Under the pieces are notes generated by a model. That model did not search any database. It was not told the origin of the DNA and saw only the letters and a list, made by a program, of their open reading frames with translations. A program made the translations under genes and the position numbers. A stretch of DNA of 64,000 bases from an uncultured Eubacterium sp. (GTDB lineage Bacteria > Bacillota > Clostridia > Lachnospirales > Lachnospiraceae), in the NCBI GenBank assembly GCA_934351445.1, contig CAKRIZ010000005.1, positions 16,422 through 80,421 of the forward strand, written 5' to 3'. The stretch's first letter is position 1; the number at the start of each line of letters is the position of its first letter. Shown one piece after another: positions 27,529 through 37,014 of this stretch.

Positions 27529-28905
27529 ATGACAGACGACAAACAAAAACAGCGCATCCGACGTTCGGATTGGGACATCCGTCCATATCTGGCGATCGGT
27601 GTACTGATCTTTCTCGTATTTTGCTGTTGCATCATTGTGTTTACAGTGATTTTCAAATATGCAGCATTAAAAAACGCATGTTCTGTGATGCTGGGGGTGC
27701 TGCAGCCGATATTGATCGGCGCGGTGCTCGGCTACCTGTTCAATCCGCTTATGAGGCGGATCGATGAGGGCTTATGCGGACTTATTTTACCGAAGGTAAA
27801 TAAAAAAGAGAAGGTAAAGCATACGATCCGCACGATCTCGAGTATACTCACGGTAGTGATCTTTCTGATGTTGTTTGGTCTGATCATCTATATGGTCGTA
27901 CCGGCGCTCATACAGAGTATTATGAACCTGGTGAATACGATGTCAGCGAATGTGGAGAACTTTATCGAATGGTATAATAATCTGCAATTTCCGGGCAAGC
28001 ATGACGGAAACTGGGAGGCTTATTTATTAACGGCGACTGATTACCTTGAAAACTGGTTCCAGACCTCAATTCTGCCAAAGATGAACAGTTATGTGCAGAC
28101 ATTGACACTCAGCGCAATCAATATGGTTGTACTGCTGAAAAACGTTGTCATTGGACTGATCGTATCGGTCTATGTGATGATTGACAAGGAGCGCTTTGAA
28201 GGTCAGGCAAAAAAGATTATTTTTGCGATTGTGCCAACCAAGCAGGCAAATATGCTCGTGCATACAGCGCACCGTATCGATGAGATCTTTGGTGGCTTTA
28301 TTATAGGAAAGATCATTGATTCAATCATTATTGGTATCATCTGCTTTATCGGTTGCTGGATCCTGAAGATGCCATATACACTGCTCGTCAGCGTGATCGT
28401 AGGTGTCACGAATGTGATCCCATTCTTTGGACCACTGATCGGGGCTGTGCCCTGTGTGATTATCGTTACGATTACAGATCCGATGCATGGTCTGTATCTG
28501 CTGATTTTTATACTGATTCTGCAGCAGGTAGACGGTAACATTATCGGACCGAAGATCCTCGGGGACTCAACGGGACTTTCGTCCTTCTGGGTTATCTTTG
28601 CAATCATGGTCGGCAGTGGATTGTTCGGGTTTGTCGGTATGTTGTTTGGTGTGCCGACATTTGCAGTGATCTACTACCTGATCCAGCAGTTGATCGCTTA
28701 TCTGCTCAAACGGCGTGAACTGCCGGTGAATTCATTGGAATATACGCAGGTGACGCATGTAGATCCGCAGACGAAGGAACTGCATACGGACGACTGGGTG
28801 CACAATGAGCCATTTCATTTCGGAGGAAAGAAAAAAAAGGTTTCCAAGCAGGCAGACAGCCCGGATATGCAGGAACATCAGACAGAAGACCATAAGGAAA
28901 ATTAG
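27529..28905 (+). CDS. AI-2E family transporter (PF01594-type permease)
   Basis: A 458-residue membrane protein with seven or eight hydrophobic segments and the family's VGVTNVIPFFGPLIGAVPC and LQQVDGNIIGPKILGDSTGL blocks. Members export varied small molecules or act as ion antiporters; substrate unknown here. The charged tail (residues about 385-458, KKKKVSKQADSPDMQEHQTED) is cytoplasmic. ATG 27529 is chosen because AAAGGAG sits 8 bases before it. The gene is followed directly by a terminator. Confidence 0.85.
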   Translation: MTDDKQKQRIRRSDWDIRPYLAIGVLIFLVFCCCIIVFTVIFKYAALKNACSVMLGVLQPILIGAVLGYLFNPLMRRIDEGLCGLILPKVNKKEKVKHTIRTISSILTVVIFLMLFGLIIYMVVPALIQSIMNLVNTMSANVENFIEWYNNLQFPGKHDGNWEAYLLTATDYLENWFQTSILPKMNSYVQTLTLSAINMVVLLKNVVIGLIVSVYVMIDKERFEGQAKKIIFAIVPTKQANMLVHTAHRIDEIFGGFIIGKIIDSIIIGIICFIGCWILKMPYTLLVSVIVGVTNVIPFFGPLIGAVPCVIIVTITDPMHGLYLLIFILILQQVDGNIIGPKILGDSTGLSSFWVIFAIMVGSGLFGFVGMLFGVPTFAVIYYLIQQLIAYLLKRRELPVNSLEYTQVTHVDPQTKELHTDDWVHNEPFHFGGKKKKVSKQADSPDMQEHQTEDHKEN

Positions 28906-28908
28906 CCG

Positions 28909-28935
28909 GAAAAGGCAGCGGTTCGCTGCCTTTTT
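28909..28935 (+). terminator. Terminator after the AI-2E family gene
   Basis: AAAAGGCAGC and GCTGCCTTTTT form a 10-bp stem around a short loop, followed by T residues. Confidence 0.9.
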
Positions 28936-28960
28936 CGTTGTCTTTTCTTCGGTTAAATTT

Positions 28961-28989
28961 TTGACATGAACGAATCCGTATGGTAAGAT
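28961..28989 (+). promoter_or_regulatory. Sigma-A promoter of the TPR-ATPase gene
   Basis: Perfect TTGACA (28961-28966), 17-base spacer, TAAGAT (28984-28989), about 100 bases before the start codon. Confidence 0.75.
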
Positions 28990-29091
28990 AATGATACGTA
29001 TACCTAGATATAGCATACGATGAATAGCTGGTACCGACAACTGGTACCAGATCATGTGAAATAAAGTACAGTTCTGTACGAGGTGGACATT

Positions 29092-31686
29092 TTGGATAAG
29101 TACGAATATAAGTTAAAACTAGATGAGATAGAGACGCTCGCCGGACAGAAAAACTATGCGGCAGCGGCGCAGATTGCTGATGGGATCAATTGGCGAAAGG
29201 TGCGCAATGTGAATTCTCTGATGCTGGTCGGGGAGATCTACCAGCAGAACGGGCGTTATGAGGATAGTAAAGAGCTGTTTCTCATGGCATATGACAGATC
29301 TCCGATTGGAAAGAAGATTATTTATCGACTGGCTGAGATTGCAATTGAGGCCAAGCAGTTTGATGAGGCACAGGAGTATTATGATGAATTTGTTGAGATC
29401 GCGCCTCACGATACACTCAAATACATCCTGCGCTATCATCTGAGCCGTGCAAAAGGCGAACCGATTACGGAACAGATCGCTATTCTGAGCGAACTGAAGG
29501 AGCAGGAATATACCGAGGAATGGGCATTTGAATTGGCGTATCTGTATCATCAGGCCGGTATGACGGACAAGTGTATCGAGGCATGTGATGAGCTGATCCT
29601 GTGGTTTGGTGACGGACCTTATGTAGAGAAGGCATTGGAACTGAAGATGCTTTATCAGCCGCTCAGTCCGGATCAGGAAGAAAAATACAGACAATTTCGC
29701 AAAAAGAGAGATGGTATTATTGAAGTACGGCCGGATGAATATCTGGAATCCGGCGAGATCATCAATGATACGATTGATATTCCTGAAGTACAGGTCAATG
29801 CGGATCGTTATAATACACAGAATCTGCAGGAGGAACTCGCGCGCGGTATCCAGCAGATTATGGATGCCACGGAAAAAGAGACGGTACACGATACGATGGA
29901 TTCGATCAAAAAGATGGTGGAGGAGATCCCGTATTTACAGCCGCTGCTGTCGGAGGAGCGACCGGCCACGGAGCAGGAACTGCCGGCGGAATATGAGACA
30001 GATGAAGAGATCGATGGTTCCCTGAACCTGAATTTTCAGGAGATCTTAGAAGAAGAATACGATGGCCAGATCTCACTGTCACTGCCCGAGCGCAGCGAGC
30101 AGGAGCCACAGGTCAGGGGTCAGATGACGATCGAGGATATACTGGCAGAGTGGGAAAAAACAAAACGAGCTGCAGAGGCTGCGATGGAAGACGCACAGCA
30201 GCGCAAGCTGGAATCGGCAAAAGCGCGTGCCTTGCAGGAGGCAGGCGATATCATGGATCGTCTGACTGCCGTGATTCCGCAACTGGATGCCGGGGCTACG
30301 ACCAAGGAACTTGTGGAGCAGGCGTATGAGAATCAGTCACCGGAATCGGTGGAGCGTGCATCGCGTGCGCTGGCAGATGCCAATGAATGTCTGCAGCAGC
30401 AGATTGACCGTCTGCAGGGTGAGGTGGATGAAGTCCCTGCCACATCATCAATTGATGATGCACTGGCAGCAGAATTAGCAGCAGAAGGCCTGGAGATGTA
30501 TGAGGATGATGTCCCGGCAGCATCGGACGTACCGCAGGAGGCAGAGACCTTGGATGAGCCGGAACCTGCGCAGCCACAGCAGTCGGTAGTCAGCCGCGAG
30601 CTGAAGCATCCGGTGAAGATGACGTCGGCGGCAGCCTCTTTTCCGGATATATCGCAGATTCTGTCAACGAAGCCTTTTCATGGGGAGGCTGTGGCAGAAC
30701 CAGAGGCAGAGATGCACACAGAGCCGGCAGCCGATGCCGATACCAAGGCAGCCGATACCGATACCGAGGCAGCCGATGAGGATGACCACTTTGGCAAGAT
30801 GATGTCTGACTGGGAAGCGATGAAGGATCCCACGACTCCGTTACCGGAGATCAATATGGATCTGTTTGGTGAGAATGAGAAGCAGGAGGAAACACACACA
30901 CCGTCCCTGTTCAACGGTATTCATAAGTTCGACACAGAGATGGCAAAGCGTTTCTCCTATTTTACAAAAGTAGATGGCATGGAAGCACAGATTTGCCGCG
31001 CGCTGACAGGATGCGGGGCGTATCTGGATGGCATGAATCCAGGTGCTTATGGCAATCTGGTGATCGAAGGTGCATCAGGCTGTGGCAAGACGATGCTGGC
31101 GACCAATCTGGTCAAGACACTGCAGCAGAAGACACACAAGCCGGGGAAGCAGATTGGCAAGATCAACGGGGATGCACTTAACCACAAGGATATTCCGGCT
31201 TTGCTTGAAAAGATCGCAGGGGGTTGTTTGATCATAGAGCGTGTGGGCGAATTATCCAGGGAGACAGAGGGCAGGCTGTCCATGTATCTGGCAGAACATC
31301 CGGGTGAATTACTGGTGATTCTCGAAGATTCTAAGGATGAGATCAATAAGGCACTGGGACGGCATGAGGGATTTGCGCAAAAATTTGGGCAAAAGATCTC
31401 AATTCCATACTTTACAAATGATGAGCTGGTAGAATTTGCTAAGACCTATGCTGCGGAGAACGGCTACGGCATTGATGCGATGGCTGTGCTGGCGCTGTAT
31501 AAGCGTATCAGCAGTATCCAGAAGCTGGATCAGGCGACAACGCTTGTGGAGGTCAAGGAGATTGTAGACGAGGCAATCGACCACGTGGAAAGAGGCAGCC
31601 TGAAGAAGATGTTTGGTATTCTTACTTCCAAGCGCTACGATGAAAATAATTATGTAGTACTTCGTGAGAAGGATTTTGAGGAATAA
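29092..31686 (+). CDS. TPR protein fused to a P-loop ATPase domain
   Basis: An 864-residue cytoplasmic protein. Residues about 1-200 are helical TPR-like repeats (MLVGEIYQQNGRYEDSKELF, IYRLAEIAIEAKQFDEAQEYY, AYLYHQAGMTDKCIEACDEL). Residues 200-600 are acidic low-complexity linker. From about 640 there is an AAA-like domain: GASGCGKTMLATNLV (Walker A), GGCLIIERVGEL (Walker B region, with Glu but without a clear DE pair) and a helical C-terminal lid. No function is known to me; the build suggests an assembly or regulatory ATPase. The TTG at 29092 follows GAGGTG with 6-base spacing; a GTG at 29083 lies inside that site. It is followed by glgB after 31 bases. Confidence 0.75.
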   Translation: MDKYEYKLKLDEIETLAGQKNYAAAAQIADGINWRKVRNVNSLMLVGEIYQQNGRYEDSKELFLMAYDRSPIGKKIIYRLAEIAIEAKQFDEAQEYYDEFVEIAPHDTLKYILRYHLSRAKGEPITEQIAILSELKEQEYTEEWAFELAYLYHQAGMTDKCIEACDELILWFGDGPYVEKALELKMLYQPLSPDQEEKYRQFRKKRDGIIEVRPDEYLESGEIINDTIDIPEVQVNADRYNTQNLQEELARGIQQIMDATEKETVHDTMDSIKKMVEEIPYLQPLLSEERPATEQELPAEYETDEEIDGSLNLNFQEILEEEYDGQISLSLPERSEQEPQVRGQMTIEDILAEWEKTKRAAEAAMEDAQQRKLESAKARALQEAGDIMDRLTAVIPQLDAGATTKELVEQAYENQSPESVERASRALADANECLQQQIDRLQGEVDEVPATSSIDDALAAELAAEGLEMYEDDVPAASDVPQEAETLDEPEPAQPQQSVVSRELKHPVKMTSAAASFPDISQILSTKPFHGEAVAEPEAEMHTEPAADADTKAADTDTEAADEDDHFGKMMSDWEAMKDPTTPLPEINMDLFGENEKQEETHTPSLFNGIHKFDTEMAKRFSYFTKVDGMEAQICRALTGCGAYLDGMNPGAYGNLVIEGASGCGKTMLATNLVKTLQQKTHKPGKQIGKINGDALNHKDIPALLEKIAGGCLIIERVGELSRETEGRLSMYLAEHPGELLVILEDSKDEINKALGRHEGFAQKFGQKISIPYFTNDELVEFAKTYAAENGYGIDAMAVLALYKRISSIQKLDQATTLVEVKEIVDEAIDHVERGSLKKMFGILTSKRYDENNYVVLREKDFEE

Positions 31687-31717
31687 GTAATAACTGATAG
31701 TATAAGGGGGCAAAGCG

Positions 31718-33622
31718 ATGGGGAATTTTACAGAACTGGACATGTATCTGTTCGGACAGGCGACGCACTACGACATTTATAAGAAATTCGGTGCACACTG
31801 CATGACGGTCAAGCGGAAACAGGGTGTGATGTTTGATCTGTGGGCACCGGGGGCAAAGCGTGTGTGGGTCATTGGTACATTTAATGACTGGAATGAGACG
31901 AAGCATGAGATGGAGCGGCTCGAACCGACGGAGTGCGGTATCTATGAGTTGTTTATTCCGGGTGTTAAATTGGGGGATATGTATAAATATCTGATTGAGG
32001 GTGAGGACGGAGAGATGTATTACAAAGCTGATCCGTATGCAAACGAAGCGGAATTGCGCCCCGGCACAGCATCTGTAGTGGCAGATATCGACCATTTTGT
32101 GTGGACAGATGAGGAGTGGATGGAGTCACGTGCACAGAAGAATGTATATCGTGAGCCGATGTCCATTCTGGAGGTACACCCGGGTTCGTGGATGCGTCAT
32201 CCTTGCCGTGAGGACGATGGATTTTACAGCTATCGGGAGCTGGCGAAGTCACTGATTAAATATGTAAAGCAGATGGGTTATACCCATGTGGAGCTGATGG
32301 GCATCTCCGAGTATCCGTTTGACGGTTCCTGGGGTTATCAGGTGACCGGATACTATGCACCGACTTCACGTTACGGCTCACCGGAGGATTTTGCATATCT
32401 GGTTGACCAGCTTCACAAGCATAAGATCGGTGTCATCTTAGACTGGGTGCCTGCACACTTCCCCCGTGATGCGCATGGACTGGCGAATTTTGACGGTACC
32501 TGTCTGTATGAATATGCGGATCCCCGTATGGGAGAGCATCCGGACTGGGGAACAAAGATCTTTAATTATGGCAAAAATGAAGTGAAGAACTTCCTGATTG
32601 GCAGTGCGCTCATGTGGATTGAGCATTATCATGTAGACGGACTGCGTGTGGATGCTGTCGCATCGATGCTCTATCTGGATTATGGCAAGGAAGATGGCCA
32701 GTGGGTCGCAAATAAATACGGTGAGAATAAAAATCTCGAAGCGATTGAGTTTTTCAAACATATCAATACATTGATTACCGGGCGCAATCAGGGAGCTGTC
32801 ATGATTGCAGAGGAGTCTACCGCATGGCCGATGGTCACTGGCAAGGCAGAAGATGGTGGGTTGAACTTCTCGTTGAAGTGGAATATGGGCTGGATGCATG
32901 ATTTCCTTGATTATATGAAGCTGGATCCTTATTTCCGCAAGAATAATCATTACAAGATGACATTTGCGATGAGCTATAATGAGAGTGAGCGTTACATACT
33001 CGTATTATCGCATGATGAGGTCGTACATCTAAAATGTTCGATGATCAATAAAATGCCTGGAGACGAGAATTCCAAATTTGCGAATCTGCGGCTGGCATAT
33101 ACTTATTTTATGCTGCATCCGGGCAAGAAGCTGTTGTTCATGGGACAAGATTTTGCACAGCTGCGTGAGTGGAGTGAGGATCGTGAGCTCGACTGGTATC
33201 TGCTGGCAGAGAAGCCACATCAGCAGATCCATGATTACATGAAGGAACTGCTGCATCTGTACAAGAAATATCCGGCGATGTATGAACTGGATCATGAGAG
33301 CAATGGTTTTGAATGGATCAATGCAGATGATAAGGAACGCAGTATCTACAGCTTTATCCGCAAATCTTCAGACGGTAAGAAGTGTCTGATCTGTGTACTG
33401 AACTTTACGCCGGTCGCACGCCCGGATTATCGTGTAGGTGTGCCACAGGCAGGCAGCTACAGACTGATCTTAAACTCTGATGAGGAGCGTTTTGGTGGTA
33501 CAGGAGCGGAGCATCCGAAGCGTTTTACAGCAAAAAAAGGAGAGTGGGATGGACAGCCTTATTCGGTAGGTTATCCGCTGGCTCCGTTTGGCGCGGTTGT
33601 TTTTGCATTTAATTACAAATAA
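31718..33622 (+). CDS. glgB: 1,4-alpha-glucan branching enzyme
   Basis: Cuts alpha-1,4 glucan chains and rejoins them by alpha-1,6 links in glycogen synthesis. The 634-residue protein has an N-terminal CBM48-type domain (VMFDLWAPGAKRVWVIGTFNDWNE) and a GH13 barrel with catalytic Asp in GLRVDAVASMLYLDY (near residue 312), Glu in MIAEESTAWP (near 365) and the transition-state Asp in LVLSHDEVVH. Length is typical. GGGGG precedes ATG 31718. Other glycogen genes are not in the window. Confidence 0.95.
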   Translation: MGNFTELDMYLFGQATHYDIYKKFGAHCMTVKRKQGVMFDLWAPGAKRVWVIGTFNDWNETKHEMERLEPTECGIYELFIPGVKLGDMYKYLIEGEDGEMYYKADPYANEAELRPGTASVVADIDHFVWTDEEWMESRAQKNVYREPMSILEVHPGSWMRHPCREDDGFYSYRELAKSLIKYVKQMGYTHVELMGISEYPFDGSWGYQVTGYYAPTSRYGSPEDFAYLVDQLHKHKIGVILDWVPAHFPRDAHGLANFDGTCLYEYADPRMGEHPDWGTKIFNYGKNEVKNFLIGSALMWIEHYHVDGLRVDAVASMLYLDYGKEDGQWVANKYGENKNLEAIEFFKHINTLITGRNQGAVMIAEESTAWPMVTGKAEDGGLNFSLKWNMGWMHDFLDYMKLDPYFRKNNHYKMTFAMSYNESERYILVLSHDEVVHLKCSMINKMPGDENSKFANLRLAYTYFMLHPGKKLLFMGQDFAQLREWSEDRELDWYLLAEKPHQQIHDYMKELLHLYKKYPAMYELDHESNGFEWINADDKERSIYSFIRKSSDGKKCLICVLNFTPVARPDYRVGVPQAGSYRLILNSDEERFGGTGAEHPKRFTAKKGEWDGQPYSVGYPLAPFGAVVFAFNYK

Positions 33623-33672
33623 AGGATGAGATGTAACTGTGAGGGTACTGAACAGTTACGATGAGATTGTGA

Positions 33673-33708
33673 ATTAGGGTCACCTGTGCGGTGGCTCTAA
33701 TTTTTTTG
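33673..33708 (+). terminator. Terminator after glgB
   Basis: ATTAGGGTCACC and GGTGGCTCTAAT form a 12-bp stem (two G-T wobbles) followed by seven T. A second small stem GTAACTGT/ACAGTTAC lies just before it (33633-33659). Confidence 0.85.
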
Positions 33709-33725
33709 TGTATACTGACCGAAAT
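33698..33725 (+). promoter_or_regulatory. Possible sigma-28 (SigD) promoter of the flagellar FliK-like gene
   Basis: TAATTTTT (33698-33705), 12 bases, ACCGAAAT (33718-33725) resembles the flagellar sigma consensus TAAAGTTT-N11-GCCGATAA. It overlaps the glgB terminator and lies 32 bases before the start codon. Confidence 0.4.
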
Positions 33726-33757
33726 AAATGACAGTCACAGAGTAGGAGGACGTCGAT

Positions 33758-36700
33758 ATGCAGATCGAACAGAATGGTGCAATCAATGCAAAAGGAATCT
33801 TTGGAAAGGCACAGGTGAGTGGTGGATATGGGACGGATATGCATTCCGGGGAGGATCAGGTACGTGTGGTATCCCAGGGAATCGTCAGGGGTTCTGCGCC
33901 ACAGACACAGACCGTGACTTATGGCAGGCCGGAAAAGGATCAGGGAAAAGCAGCTGTGAACGGAGCGGTCGAAGAGATCATGGCCGATGCAGCCTCCAAG
34001 GATGCCGTGCAACAGAAAAATGAGATGGTTGTCGGCGTCCATAAAATGACAGCAGAACATGCCGATGAGATCGAAAACGATGGATTTTCACTGCCCGATA
34101 CGGATATTCATACGATCGTGACGGAGACGGATAAGATACAGGCACAGCTGGCAAAGGCAGGTAAAGATACGAGTTATTTTACGGATACGCCAAGTGAGGC
34201 CCAGCTAGAAGCCATGGCAGGTTCAGCAGCGCTCGCAGCACAGTATGCGCAGGCATTTGCACAGTCGCAGGACTTACAGCCGCTGGATGAGGGCGGTATC
34301 AAATATATGCTGGATAATGAACTGGAGCCGACGATCGGCAATCTGTACTATGCACAGTACAATGGTGGCAGAGAACAGGTGGAGCAGCCGGATGAGACAC
34401 TGGATGACGAGGCGATCACCGCGCAGATCACGCAGGTAGTGATCGCTGCGGGGCTGACTCCTGCGCCGGAGAATATTCAGGCTGGAAAATGGCTGGCAGC
34501 CAATGATCTGGCTGTGACAGCCGGTCATATGAATACGCTGGTGGCGCTGCAGGATCTGCAGCTTCCGCCGCAGGAGGCACAGGTCGTGACAGCGATGGCA
34601 GAGGCTGTCTCCGAGGGCAGGGAACCGGCGCAGGCATATCTGGTGCAGGATGCGTCGTGGCAGTCGCAGGCGCAACAAGCCACAGAGGTCATCGAACAGG
34701 TGACAGATGAGGATCTCTCTTATGTCATCGAGCATGGCCAGGAACTGACGATCGACAATCTGCGCGAGGCGCATCGGCTGAACGAGGCTGGAGCGGCATC
34801 AAATCAGACAGCGGCAGATGGCGCCGACAGCGCGGGAGACATGGCTGATGCGTCCCGGAAAGGGCTGAGTCTGATTGAAGCACGCCGCATTCTGGAGGAG
34901 ACGCGGCTGGTGATGACAACGGAGGCAAACTACGGTCTGATCAAGCGAGGTATGGAGATCGATACGAGGCCGCTGGCACAGCTCGTTGAAGATCTGCGGC
35001 AGCAGGAGCAGAACTATTATAAAGAATTGTTAGCAGCCGATGGCAGTGTGGTGGCTGATGAGCAGATTACGACATTTCAGCAGACGATCGAGATTGCAGA
35101 GCAGCTGCGGGGAATGCCTGCCTATGCGTTGGGCAGTGACTTATATCATGGGACTCCGAAGAGTCTGCATGAGGCCGGAGCACAACTGCAATCCAGGCTG
35201 GAGGCAGCGGGAGAAGCCTATGAGACTCTGATGACTGCGCCGCGCAGTGATATGGGCGATTCGATCAAAAAGGCATTTCGCAATGTAGATGATATTTTAC
35301 AGGAGATAGAAATGGAGCCGACAGCGGCCAATGCCCGTGCCGTGCGGATTCTGGCTTATAATCAGATGGAGATCACTCCGGATTCCGTTACGCAGATGAA
35401 GCTGGCCGACCGACAGGTGCAGGAGGCGTTCGACAGCCTGAAACCGGCTGTTGTACGTGAGATGATCCGTGACGGCATCAATCCACTGCAGATGGATATC
35501 AACGAACTGAATGAGCAGGCTCAGATGATCCGCGCAGACATTGGTGGAGCGGATGATTTGACCAAATTTAGTGAGTATTTATGGAAATTAGAACAAAACC
35601 ATTCTATTTCACAGGAAGAACGAGATTCCTATATCGGTATTTACCGGCTGATCCATCAGGTAGAGGTCGGAGATGGGGCAGCAATCGGTGCGCTGGTACA
35701 GCAGGGAGCGCCACTTACGATGGAGAATCTGCTGCGTGCGGTGCGAAGTGGCAAAAAAAGTGGCATGGAATATACCGTCGATGATCAATTTGGTGGTGTG
35801 GCTAAAAAGAGTAATGGTACATCGATCTCGGATCAGATCCTGTCTGCCTATCAGACGGAATGTTTCCGGGAAGTACAGAAGATCGCACAGGAGCCGGAGC
35901 AGTTTGCAGATCTGTTGGCCGGTCAGAAGTGGCGTGAGATGACGCCGGAGCAGCTACTCGAATATCTACAGCAGTCAGCGCCGGATACGGTGTCTGATGA
36001 CACGACACAGGCGGCTGGGCGGAGGGAAGTGCTCCAACAGATGCAGGAGGCAGCTGCGTGCAGTACGCAGGTCTATGAGATGCTGGAGACATATGATGTT
36101 CCCGTGACAGTTAATCATGTACTGGCGATGCAGCAGATGCTGAGCAATCCCAATGATGCCTTGCGGCGTTTATTCGGTCTGACAGATGAGATGAAGCAGA
36201 TAGATGATACGGTGATTGATCGGGCAACAAAGGACGATTTACTGGATGAGATTGCCAAGGCAAAAGAGGAGATCCTGCACAAGATAGGTGAGCATACCCA
36301 GACACCGGAAGAACTGGCGGATGCGCAGCAGACACTGGCAGAAGTAGCTGAGCATTGTGGGCAGACGGTGCTGCGCGAGGGTATGACGAGCCTGGATGTA
36401 CGCCAATATCAGATGATGACCGCACAGTTGCAGCTCGGTGCGCAGCTGGCGCGGGAGGAACGCTATCAGATCCCGATCCTGACAAGTGAGGGTGTGATGG
36501 GTGTCAATGTCCGCATTGTGCGCTCTAGTGAGAAAAAGGGCCGTGTGCGTGTGACGATGGACAGTGCTGCTTATGGAAAAGTGGCAGCAGAACTGCAGGC
36601 GACAGACCGCGGTGTCAAGGGCTATTTTGCATCGGATTCCAGGGCGGGGGCGGATCGTCTGCAACAGGAACTGCCCCGTATGAACGAGTTGTTGGCAGAA

Positions 36701-36898
36701 GGAGAGCCGGATGTGGATAACCATGAGATTCATGCGATCTATAGTGGACATCTCGATCTGGTCAGGTTCGAACTGGCAGAGACCCCGGATGAGGGTGCGC
36801 CTGATGCACAGACCATGGAGATCCAGACGAAGGAGTTGTATGGCATGGCGGAAAAAGTCGTTCGTTTTTTGCAGGAAGGGATTACGAAAGAAGCCTGA
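33758..36898 (+). CDS. Large flagellar-locus protein, DUF6240-like with FliK-like C-terminus
   Basis: A 1046-residue soluble helical protein with no signal peptide or membrane segment. The N-terminal 900 residues contain repeated Gln/Ala-rich helical blocks, several opening with a leading phrase such as VTAGHMNTLVAL, LTIDNLREAHRL, ITPDSVTQMKLA and LTMENLLRAVRSG, so it is probably built from internal repeats. The last 130 residues (VNVRIVRSSEKKGRVRVTM...ATDRGVKGYFASDSRAGADRLQQELPRMNELL) resemble the C-terminal domain of flagellar hook-length protein FliK. The DUF6240 name is from memory. It lies just before flagellin with a sigma-28-like promoter, so a hook-length or flagellar assembly role is likely but inferred. 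Confidence 0.6.
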   Translation: MQIEQNGAINAKGIFGKAQVSGGYGTDMHSGEDQVRVVSQGIVRGSAPQTQTVTYGRPEKDQGKAAVNGAVEEIMADAASKDAVQQKNEMVVGVHKMTAEHADEIENDGFSLPDTDIHTIVTETDKIQAQLAKAGKDTSYFTDTPSEAQLEAMAGSAALAAQYAQAFAQSQDLQPLDEGGIKYMLDNELEPTIGNLYYAQYNGGREQVEQPDETLDDEAITAQITQVVIAAGLTPAPENIQAGKWLAANDLAVTAGHMNTLVALQDLQLPPQEAQVVTAMAEAVSEGREPAQAYLVQDASWQSQAQQATEVIEQVTDEDLSYVIEHGQELTIDNLREAHRLNEAGAASNQTAADGADSAGDMADASRKGLSLIEARRILEETRLVMTTEANYGLIKRGMEIDTRPLAQLVEDLRQQEQNYYKELLAADGSVVADEQITTFQQTIEIAEQLRGMPAYALGSDLYHGTPKSLHEAGAQLQSRLEAAGEAYETLMTAPRSDMGDSIKKAFRNVDDILQEIEMEPTAANARAVRILAYNQMEITPDSVTQMKLADRQVQEAFDSLKPAVVREMIRDGINPLQMDINELNEQAQMIRADIGGADDLTKFSEYLWKLEQNHSISQEERDSYIGIYRLIHQVEVGDGAAIGALVQQGAPLTMENLLRAVRSGKKSGMEYTVDDQFGGVAKKSNGTSISDQILSAYQTECFREVQKIAQEPEQFADLLAGQKWREMTPEQLLEYLQQSAPDTVSDDTTQAAGRREVLQQMQEAAACSTQVYEMLETYDVPVTVNHVLAMQQMLSNPNDALRRLFGLTDEMKQIDDTVIDRATKDDLLDEIAKAKEEILHKIGEHTQTPEELADAQQTLAEVAEHCGQTVLREGMTSLDVRQYQMMTAQLQLGAQLAREERYQIPILTSEGVMGVNVRIVRSSEKKGRVRVTMDSAAYGKVAAELQATDRGVKGYFASDSRAGADRLQQELPRMNELLAEGEPDVDNHEIHAIYSGHLDLVRFELAETPDEGAPDAQTMEIQTKELYGMAEKVVRFLQEGITKEA

Positions 36899-36909
36899 TC
36901 CTCCGATAT
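36883..36909 (+). promoter_or_regulatory. Possible sigma-28 promoter of flagellin
   Basis: TCCGATAT (36902-36909) matches the flagellar -10 element well; the -35 region TACGAAAG is poor. It overlaps the stop of the preceding gene and gives a leader of about 100 bases. Confidence 0.4.
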
Positions 36910-36940
36910 AAGTTCTGAGATAGGAAAATTTAGAAATATA

Positions 36941-36961
36941 CGGTGACACGGATCGTCGCCG
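36941..36961 (+). promoter_or_regulatory. GGA-loop hairpin in the flagellin leader, CsrA-type site
   Basis: CGGTGAC (36941-36947) pairs fully with GTCGCCG (36955-36961; one G-U pair), leaving loop ACGGATC with an exposed GGA. CsrA binds such loops (ACANGGANGT), and in Bacillus it represses flagellin translation from the leader. The hairpin lies about 45 bases before the ribosome site. Confidence 0.45.
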
Positions 36962-37014
36962 GTTGAATATAGAATAGCAGGGAAGCGCACAGAGAAAATA
37001 AGAGGTGCCAAAAC

